DNA of 10,025 nt from Thiomicrorhabdus sp. GTDB taxonomy: Bacteria > Pseudomonadota > Gammaproteobacteria > Thiomicrospirales > Thiomicrospiraceae. The notes beneath the pieces are model-generated. The model worked only from the letters and a program-made list of their open reading frames with translations, ran no database searches and was not told the origin of the DNA. This document shows positions 4,798 to 10,025 of this stretch, piece after piece (the stretch's first letter is position 1; every line of letters begins with the position of its first letter). The stretch is from positions 1-10,025 of the forward strand of contig WFNQ01000162.1 of the NCBI GenBank assembly GCA_015488565.1, read 5' to 3'. The position numbers were made by a program, and so were the translations under genes.

Positions 4798-7700
4798 CTA
4801 GTGCTTATATTTTGCCAAGAACTCTATTTCATTTAGTTTCTCTAATGCGGCATCAAACTCATAACGCTCAACACAAGCGATCACTCGTTGTACCTCTTTG
4901 GCAACATGACTTTCTGAAAGTGCAGGAGCCAAGGTTTCTAATACTTCAATGGCATCCGCATCCGCCTCTTCCAGTAATGTGATTAAACGCGCCATTAAGA
5001 TTCGTATTTCCTCTTCTGATAACTCCGCGGTTGGTTCTGAAGAGGTGCTTTCTTGCTCATCCAAGACCGCTAACGCATTCAATACTTGGTTCAACTGTAC
5101 CGCCAGTTTATCAAGCAGTAAAGACGAATCCTCTCCCTCTTTAATGGCGAGCTCTAAGGCCAAAGCCGCTTGCTGTAGTTCTTCAGCTCCAATACTGCCT
5201 GCCAATCCTTTTAAAGTATGAACAATGCGTTTCGCTTCCTCTCGGTTTTGTGCTTGCAAAGCAGACTGAATCTCAGTAATGGCATTGGATTGCCCTGTTC
5301 TAAATTTTGTGAGTATCTTGAAGTATAAAGCACGGTCATCACCAACACGACTTAACCCGAGCTCTGTATTAATGCCTTCTAAAGAAGGGATTATTATTTC
5401 TCCCTCTCCCTGAACGGGTTTACGAGAAATATTTCGATTAGAAGCGTTCACAGAGGACGTTGAAATCCACTTTCCTAGCACTCGAAATAGCTCTTTTACA
5501 TCAATGGGTTTTGCGACATAGTCCACCATTCCCACCTCATCTGCTCGTGCTTTATCTCCCACCATGACATTTGCTGTCATAGCGATAATGGGTAGTGATT
5601 GAAAGCGAGGTTGTTGGCGAATTTGTTTGGTCGCCTCATAACCATCCATCACTGGCATTTGAATATCCATTAAGACCACACTGTATTTATCCGGATTGGC
5701 CTCAAGAAGCTCTAACGCGACCAGTCCGTTTTCGGCAATATCCACTGAAATATCTTGGCTTGCGAGTAACTCCTCAGCGACCTGCTGATTAATCTCATTG
5801 TCTTCAACCAACAACACATTCGCCCCACGAATGTGCTCAACTAGATGAGGTTCATTTTTTTCAGGGGTATACATCTCTTTGTAATCAAATGCCTCTAAAA
5901 TGGCATTTAATAACCCCGATGGATTAACGGGCTTAACCAGATAAGCTTCAATGCCCACATCCTGTGCTTGGTCCATCGCCTCTTCACGCCCATAAGCTGA
6001 CACCATGATGACTTTTGGAATGTATTTTAACTCTTTAGAGGCCTGTATCAATTGCGTGGTTTCAATGCCGTCCAAGTTAGGCATTTTCCAATCCATAAAT
6101 ACCAATTGATAAGGCTCTTGTGCTTCGATTAACTCCACTAAAGACTCAGCACCACTAGCCGATTCACCGACTTTAAAGCCAAACGACTCTAAATAACGAA
6201 CCAAAATCATGCGGCTGGTTGCGTTATCATCCACCACTAAAATATGAATGGATTTTAAGACATCAGGCAATACTTGAGTGTATCGATAACGCCCTTTTGT
6301 GCCAATCGAAAAATGCGCTGTAAAGTAAAAAACCGAGCCCTTACCCAGCTCTGATTCAACCCGCAATTCACCTCCCATCATCTCGACCAATCGCTTAGAG
6401 ATGGTTAGCCCCAATCCTGTACCACCGTATTTACGGCTGGTTGACCCGTCGGCTTGACTGAAGGCTTGAAATAAATTGGATAACTGCTCAGGGCTCATGC
6501 CTATGCCCGTATCACGTACCGAAAACTTCAATACGACTTCGCCATCCACACGATCACCAACAAAATGATCCACCGCGACGGCAATGGTGACCTCGCCTTT
6601 TGGCGTAAATTTAATGGCATTACTGGCCAAATTAATTAGAACTTGATTTAAACGCAGCGGATCCCCTTTTAGCACCAAGGGAACCTTAGAGTCCATATCA
6701 ATAATCAACTCAAGCTCTTTCTCTTCCGCTTTAACCTGTGCGACATTGGAAAAATCTTCAATGACAGAGATTAAATCAAATTCGATCTCCTCCATATCCA
6801 TTTTGCCCGCTTCAATTTTAGAAAAATCTAAAATATCATTGATAATGGTGAGCAAATTATTAGCTGAACTGGAAATTTTAGTTAAGTAGCTGCGTTGTTT
6901 TCGATCTAAATCCGTATTTAAAGCCAAGTACGACAATCCAATCACCGCATTCATAGGGGTTCTAATCTCATGGCTCATATTGGCTAAGAAATCACTTTTT
7001 GCACGCGTAGCGGCCTCTGCGGCCTCTTTTGCTTTCACCAGCTCCTGTTCAACCTGATACTGTTTCGTAATGTCTTGCGTGACCCCGTACATATCTTTTG
7101 GTTGCCCACTTTCTCCCAACGATACACGACCCGACGCATGAACCCAAATTACCTTGCCATCAACCGGTCGTTTATAGGCAAAAATAGAGTCAAACATGGG
7201 AATCTCTCCCGCAACCGCTTTTTGAAAACAGTCCAAGGTGATATTTGCGGTCTCTTCATTTGCCAGTCGAGCATTTTCAAACCACTCTTCCATCATCAAA
7301 TAACGCCAGTCGGGTGGACGCGGAATATCACCAAAAATTTTGGCCGCTCGCTCTGAAGAGTAAATCCATCCCTGTTCATTATCGGAGCCCTCCAATGGAA
7401 TATGCCAATACCCCGAGTTGGTTAAGTTGAGTGCTTGATCGGACTTGAAATTAACCAGAGCAATCTCTTCTTCAATTTTTTTTCGTTCCGTAATATCAAT
7501 CAATGTTAACCGAACCTCATTCACCTCTCCGGTGTCATAGTAGGAGCATGACGCTGACAAAAGGGCATAAAGCGTCTCTCCCGAGTGACTGACGGCTTTA
7601 ATTTCTCGGTCCTTAAACAGCAAGCCCTCCTCGTTCTCTTGGGAATCTCCCTGTATTAAAGGCTTCTCTAATAATGCCTGCCAATTAAGGCCTTCAAACT

Positions 7701-9234
7701 CGTTATACCCCTCACCTAATAAGCGTAAGAAGGCATGATTATATTTTTGCACCGTCCAACTTTTAGGATCTATTGAAGCATACGCAATAGGTGCATTTTG
7801 ATATAAGTCCTCTAGGCGCGCTTCGCGCTCTTTTAATTCTGCCGTTCGTTCAGAGACCCGTTTTTCCAACTCTTTTTTGGTTTTATTCATTGAGCGTGCC
7901 ACCAACTGCCCCATCGTGACAGACAATAACGTAGAAAGAAACGTTAAAAATAACGTAACAGAAATGACAATAAATAAATTATGCTTAACATTATTAAACC
8001 CTGCTAATGCCTCCGACTTATCGATCTCTGTAACCAACCCCATACCTAAATCAGGAATCCAGCGCCATGCACCATACACCATCACACCACGGTAGTCTCT
8101 ATACCCCTCAATATTAGAAGAGACCTCTTTCCCATAAACATCATTAAAAATAGCCTGTTCCATTAAATCTTCAACAGCCTCCGTAAAAGGCAATTGATCT
8201 CTAGATTTTTCTGGCTTAAAGCCTTCCAGTAAGCTTCCCTCTGGATTTTTTAAAACTAAATTACCCAATCCTTCTTTAGACAACAAACCTATCGCTTTTA
8301 ATTGCTCAACAAAACGACTTTCTGTCACCATCTCACCTTGTCGAGTAACTAAATAGCTCTCTCCTGACTGGCCTAATCGCCCCTTCTCTAATATGGTGGA
8401 TAAACGCCCCGCGGGATTTAAACGTTGCAATAAAACCGCTAAAACAGATCCATCCAAATCACGAATAGGGGCCGCAATAAACATATTCAATTCAGAATAT
8501 TCTGTCGACACATTAAAGCGATTCTCCCCATCAGAGTGAAAGGGGGGGATAAAAACAGCATCGCCCGAAAAGACTTGTTCTAATAAATCGGGACGAATGT
8601 AATCCACCAAATTACGTTGATTTACCTGAGAATCATCTAAGGCAGCAAGATTAATGCTCTCTTTATTGACAATAAAAAAACCATTCGAACCAAACTCATC
8701 TTCTCGCTCCTGAAAGTAGACTCGAGCTTGTACCTGAAAGACCAAGCTATCCATGCCTCCTAACTTTTCTCTCTGTTGAAATGAAGCTAAAAGATTATTA
8801 GTAATCGCGCTCAATAGAGGGTCTCGACCAAATTGTAAGAGCATTTTTTTACGCTCATCAATCCAATATTCAAGACTCTCTGTCGTTGAGTTAGAAACCA
8901 GCTGTAACTTCTCTTCAACCGAAACAAGCGTTGAGCGTTTATCGGTATCCACAATATACCAGACCAGCCCCAGTGCAAAGATCACAATTAAAGTGGCTAT
9001 TTGAATGGAAAAAAGCCGAAAACGCTTAGAACTTAGGTGTCTTGCAAAACGATCATTACTGAGTAGGAGAGGCAAATAGCGCGTAAATGCAAATAGAACG
9101 AGAAAAACCAATAGGCCAATTGCAACCGAACTAACCAAACTCTCTTTCCAAAAGTAAGCATCAACGGCACTCACTTGCCCCGATAATAAAAGCAAGACTA
9201 AAATCAATCCAAAAAACGTTAATCGTTTATACAT
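4798..9234 (-). CDS. Large membrane hybrid sensor kinase: dCache-PAS-PAS-HisKA-HATPase-REC-REC-Hpt
   Basis: This 1478-residue phosphorelay kinase is of the BarA/RpfC tripartite type. In order it has a signal-peptide-like helix (1-23, ending SGQVSA), two membrane helices (about 34-56 and 75-95) joined by a basic loop, a periplasmic dCache-type sensor (about 100-410), a membrane helix (about 418-440), a coiled coil (about 450-475), two PAS domains (about 472-590 and 600-730), HisKA with H755 (NMSHEIRTPMNA), an ATPase domain (about 855-970, with RDTGIGM and GGTGLGLTI), receiver 1 (D1048, K1101), receiver 2 (D1190 in LMDIQMPVMDG), an Hpt domain with H1339 (VHTLKGLAGSIG), and a helical C-terminal extension (about 1410-1478). 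All phosphorelay residues are present. The ATG at 9234 has AAGG eight bases upstream. The ligand is unknown; dCache domains usually bind small molecules. It converges on the HD-GYP gene with only 10 bases between stops, so that receiver is a likely output, though global BarA-like targets are possible. No clear promoter is visible upstream. Confidence 0.93.
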   Translation of the reverse strand: MYKRLTFFGLILVLLLLSGQVSAVDAYFWKESLVSSVAIGLLVFLVLFAFTRYLPLLLSNDRFARHLSSKRFRLFSIQIATLIVIFALGLVWYIVDTDKRSTLVSVEEKLQLVSNSTTESLEYWIDERKKMLLQFGRDPLLSAITNNLLASFQQREKLGGMDSLVFQVQARVYFQEREDEFGSNGFFIVNKESINLAALDDSQVNQRNLVDYIRPDLLEQVFSGDAVFIPPFHSDGENRFNVSTEYSELNMFIAAPIRDLDGSVLAVLLQRLNPAGRLSTILEKGRLGQSGESYLVTRQGEMVTESRFVEQLKAIGLLSKEGLGNLVLKNPEGSLLEGFKPEKSRDQLPFTEAVEDLMEQAIFNDVYGKEVSSNIEGYRDYRGVMVYGAWRWIPDLGMGLVTEIDKSEALAGFNNVKHNLFIVISVTLFLTFLSTLLSVTMGQLVARSMNKTKKELEKRVSERTAELKEREARLEDLYQNAPIAYASIDPKSWTVQKYNHAFLRLLGEGYNEFEGLNWQALLEKPLIQGDSQENEEGLLFKDREIKAVSHSGETLYALLSASCSYYDTGEVNEVRLTLIDITERKKIEEEIALVNFKSDQALNLTNSGYWHIPLEGSDNEQGWIYSSERAAKIFGDIPRPPDWRYLMMEEWFENARLANEETANITLDCFQKAVAGEIPMFDSIFAYKRPVDGKVIWVHASGRVSLGESGQPKDMYGVTQDITKQYQVEQELVKAKEAAEAATRAKSDFLANMSHEIRTPMNAVIGLSYLALNTDLDRKQRSYLTKISSSANNLLTIINDILDFSKIEAGKMDMEEIEFDLISVIEDFSNVAQVKAEEKELELIIDMDSKVPLVLKGDPLRLNQVLINLASNAIKFTPKGEVTIAVAVDHFVGDRVDGEVVLKFSVRDTGIGMSPEQLSNLFQAFSQADGSTSRKYGGTGLGLTISKRLVEMMGGELRVESELGKGSVFYFTAHFSIGTKGRYRYTQVLPDVLKSIHILVVDDNATSRMILVRYLESFGFKVGESASGAESLVELIEAQEPYQLVFMDWKMPNLDGIETTQLIQASKELKYIPKVIMVSAYGREEAMDQAQDVGIEAYLVKPVNPSGLLNAILEAFDYKEMYTPEKNEPHLVEHIRGANVLLVEDNEINQQVAEELLASQDISVDIAENGLVALELLEANPDKYSVVLMDIQMPVMDGYEATKQIRQQPRFQSLPIIAMTANVMVGDKARADEVGMVDYVAKPIDVKELFRVLGKWISTSSVNASNRNISRKPVQGEGEIIIPSLEGINTELGLSRVGDDRALYFKILTKFRTGQSNAITEIQSALQAQNREEAKRIVHTLKGLAGSIGAEELQQAALALELAIKEGEDSSLLLDKLAVQLNQVLNALAVLDEQESTSSEPTAELSEEEIRILMARLITLLEEADADAIEVLETLAPALSESHVAKEVQRVIACVERYEFDAALEKLNEIEFLAKYKH

Positions 9235-9313
9235 TTTTTTTACCTTAACTCAAAAATAAAGCGTAAATAATAACTGCCTCCATTCTACCCGTGGATTTAA
9301 CCTTTAGTCTAAC

Positions 9314-9354
9314 TTTCAATAAAAAAGGGAGCCTAAGCTCCCTTTTTATTGAAA
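9314..9354 (-). terminator. Strong intrinsic terminator after the porin gene (bidirectional)
   Basis: GGGAGC (9327-9332) and GCTCCC (9337-9342) form a perfect stem around a CTAA loop. The stem extends through A6/T5 runs to TTTCAAT and ATTGAAA with one unpaired A. Read on the minus strand, the GC stem is followed by TTTTTT, a classic intrinsic terminator 19 bases after the porin stop codon. The symmetry means it could also work in the other direction, but no plus-strand gene ends here. It separates the porin from the hybrid kinase gene, which therefore needs its own promoter in 9235-9313. Confidence 0.9.
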
Positions 9355-9372
9355 CAAATCAAAATAAAATGA

Positions 9373-10025
9373 TTACATGACATCAAACGATTTTGAAATG
9401 CCTAAAATCAGATACGCTTTAGGATCATTGTTTGAATCTTCAGGCGAAGCATAAATATAACTAACAGAACCATCTAAGCCTTTTGCCAGCTCCATCGAAT
9501 AACCCAAATCAAGATAGTTCATCGCATCCTTTTTTGCGTCAATATTTGCATCATAGACACCATACGTTGCAGAGAAACTGTTGTACTCATAGCTAATATA
9601 CGCATGAGAATAATCTTCTTCTGTTGCAAGCTCGTGAATCCCTCTATCATACCCTAAGCTCACGCCCGCAAAACCAACGGAGAGGTTTACTTCTTTATAA
9701 GGCGCATCAAAATCGCGTTCTGTATACCCAAAGTAGGTTCCGCCCAATCCTAAAGAAATACCATCAATTTCTCCTGCCCAGCCTGCATATAAGTCATACT
9801 CCAAACCGTTATTTACGTCCCCAATCCAAGTTCCTACATACAAACCTGAATCATTTTCATAGTCTAACCCAGCAGAAGCTGACGCTTCTCCACTCTGTTC
9901 TACCCCCCGAAATACATAGTTTGAAACCATACCAACATTGGCACTCACTCCAGCTTGAGCCGCAATGGGCGCAAGTGTTACGGAAGAGGCAACAATCATA
10001 GAAGCAAGTAACGTTTTTAACTGAA
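9373..10025 (-). CDS. TorF-family putative outer-membrane porin (5' end outside the window)
   Basis: The frame encodes at least 217 residues and stays open to the right edge. The visible ATG at 9999 is probably not the start: the codons before it read QLKTLLAS and run directly into MIVASSVTLAPIAAQAG, so together they form one signal peptide (basic, hydrophobic, cleavage after AAQA) whose beginning lies beyond the window. The mature protein starts GVSANVGMVSNYVFRGVEQSG, which matches the start of the TorF/Gcw_chp family (SDYVFRGISQS in typical members). It then shows alternating glycine- and aromatic-rich beta strands (YVGTWIGDV, YDLYAGWAGEI, LGLGGTYFGY, AYISYEYNSF, YLDLGYSMEL) expected of a small outer-membrane barrel. 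Length is usual for the family. The end is odd: the expected terminal strand ISKSF is followed by DVM before the stop. Substrate and regulation are unknown; the family name is descriptive only. A strong terminator follows. Confidence 0.85.
   Translation of the reverse strand, partial: QLKTLLASMIVASSVTLAPIAAQAGVSANVGMVSNYVFRGVEQSGEASASAGLDYENDSGLYVGTWIGDVNNGLEYDLYAGWAGEIDGISLGLGGTYFGYTERDFDAPYKEVNLSVGFAGVSLGYDRGIHELATEEDYSHAYISYEYNSFSATYGVYDANIDAKKDAMNYLDLGYSMELAKGLDGSVSYIYASPEDSNNDPKAYLILGISKSFDVM

Noticed and set aside
4791..4814. Inverted repeat CAAAAT/ATTTTG between the convergent genes as a terminator
   Set aside because: Only six AT-rich pairs around a 12-base loop and no clear U run; too weak to call.
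9997..9999. ATG at 9999 as the true porin start
   Set aside because: The frame continues upstream with a basic residue and hydrophobic codons that complete a signal peptide, so the start lies outside the window.
9624..10001. Plus-strand 125-codon open frame opposite the porin
   Set aside because: It lies wholly antisense to a well-supported barrel protein, its composition (many Gln, His, Pro, Leu) is that of a shadow frame, and it shows no domain.
1..10025. CRISPR arrays, tRNA or rRNA genes, insertion sequences or prophage parts
   Set aside because: No regularly spaced repeats, cloverleaf-like segments, transposase or integrase motifs, or phage genes were seen on either strand.

Overview
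The window looks like chromosomal DNA of a moderately AT-rich, free-living Gram-negative gammaproteobacterium. A sulfur-oxidiser of the Thiomicrospira/Hydrogenovibrio/Thiomicrorhabdus type is my best guess. That rests on overall style (a PhoPQ-like two-component pair, RpfC/RpfG-like signalling proteins, a TorF-family porin, a tripartite-efflux outer-membrane factor) and was not tested by any search. There is no transposase, integrase, tRNA, rRNA or CRISPR array. Genes fill almost the whole window and no gene-free stretch exceeds 300 bases.

Left third (1-3620), all minus strand, read right to left: an OmpR/PhoP-family response regulator, a PhoQ-like membrane histidine kinase overlapping it by 11 bases, a gap of about 190 bases with a GC-rich hairpin and a candidate promoter, a TolC-type outer-membrane factor, and the first codons of a further gene (probably the periplasmic adaptor of the same efflux pump) cut by the window edge. 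The simplest reading is a two-component system controlling an adjacent tripartite efflux pump. The most unusual feature of the window is here: the kinase gene has a run of nine G residues about five codons after its start, and this G tract with its flank is repeated in inverted orientation just beyond the end of the gene. This suggests phase variation by slippage and possible long-range pairing between the two ends of the kinase message.

Middle (3621-9234): a 99-base divergent intergenic region separates the response regulator from a plus-strand REC-HD-GYP protein, a predicted cyclic-di-GMP phosphodiesterase. Converging on it, with only 10 bases between the stop codons, is a 1478-residue minus-strand hybrid sensor kinase (membrane module, dCache, PAS, PAS, HisKA, HATPase, REC, REC, Hpt). 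The pair resembles RpfC/RpfG and may be a phosphorelay controlling cyclic-di-GMP.

Right end (9235-10025): a strong intrinsic terminator serves a TorF-family putative porin whose true start lies beyond the right edge, because the frame stays open through a signal peptide to the last base.
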